In this document: positions 63,880 through 64,000 of the stretch, piece after piece | Layout: each line of letters starts with the position of its first letter | Numbering within the stretch: the stretch's first letter is position 1 | Assembly: GCA_052161645.1 (NCBI GenBank) | Contig: CP197414.1 | Reading direction: 5' to 3' (one strand) | Source of the DNA: Laterigemmans sp052161645 | Lineage (GTDB): Bacteria > Planctomycetota > Planctomycetia > Pirellulales > Pirellulaceae | Length of the DNA stretch: 64,000 nucleotides | Notes under the pieces: model-generated | What the model saw: the letters and a program-made list of their open reading frames with translations, nothing else | What the model was told of the DNA's origin: nothing | The model's database searches: none | Translations under genes and position numbers: made by a program

Positions 63880-64000
63880 ATGACTACCTCACCTACTCCA
63901 AGCGAAGATCCAAAGAAGCAGAACGAGACTGATTGCCGCCTCAAAGCAACCGAGCACCACGCCGAGCACGACGCTCTGGATGATCCAATCAAGCAAGAGC
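63880..64000 (+). CDS. Hypothetical protein, N-terminal part (runs off window)
   Basis: ATG at 63880 with GGAGA 8-9 nt upstream; the frame is open to the window end (MTTSPTPSEDPKKQNETDCR and on). Strongly acidic and polar start, no motif visible. Several AAAGCG(Y)TTTC-like strings precede it between 63685 and 63860. Confidence 0.5.
   Translation, partial: MTTSPTPSEDPKKQNETDCRLKATEHHAEHDALDDPIKQE

Overview
The window looks like an accessory, rearrangement-prone stretch of a planctomycete chromosome (Pirellulales, Rhodopirellula-like). Supporting evidence is three copies of the sigma-factor plus giant Ser/Thr-kinase/WD40 module typical of that group, TIGR03067-, DUF1580- and sulfatase-modifying-factor-like domains, and many decayed mobile elements. 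I see no rRNA or tRNA genes.

Left end (1-5.3 kb): the start of a tyrosine recombinase leaves the window. Next comes a short integron-type cassette array on the minus strand: a glyoxalase-fold gene with an attC-like site, then two homologous ORF-less cassettes of about 440 bp, each bounded by 92-bp attC-like sites. The array ends in a truncated group II intron, an IS481-type remnant and an IS630 copy. A truncated integron-type integrase lies at 29.2-30.2 kb, cut by a second, identical IS630 copy in opposite orientation. 6-19 kb: an esterase/TIM-barrel locus, then two sigma-factor/kinase pairs separated by transposase debris.

19.4-27.9 kb is the most interesting region: a minus-strand operon encoding a ubiquitin-like conjugation system. 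It has a beta-grasp Ubl, an E2-like protein fused to a cysteine-rich RING-like tail, a JAMM/JAB peptidase, an E1/ThiF-like enzyme, a Ycf46-like AAA+ ATPase, DUF2997 and DUF1257 (Ycf35-like) proteins, two membrane-anchored proteins and three unknowns. A nearly identical 30-bp element sits at the same distance upstream of two of its genes. Hairpin/T-tract structures precede several others, and a strong terminator closes the operon. A divergent Myb/SANT-like gene may be its regulator.

31-45.9 kb: an alpha/beta hydrolase with a broken signal peptide, a large WD40 protein, a kinase gene collapsed by deletion, an intact kinase/sigma pair, a nonsense-interrupted beta-propeller gene and a secreted GDPD. 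46.5-53.5 kb: a 2078-residue kinase-STAND-FGE protein whose 3' end is the variable repeat of a decayed diversity-generating retroelement. The avd gene (frameshifted), the first 32 codons of the reverse transcriptase and 33 bp of template repeat remain. Every template/variable mismatch in that 33-bp match is at a template adenine.

54-64 kb: a probable integrative or replicative element with an HUH Rep protein, a DUF1580 protein, a ribbon-helix-helix-like protein, an AlpA-like excisionase and a tyrosine integrase. It includes a 3.3-kb gene-poor stretch carrying six copies of a GAGACAATTAATTGTCTC-type palindrome. The largest copy contains the rep stop codon.
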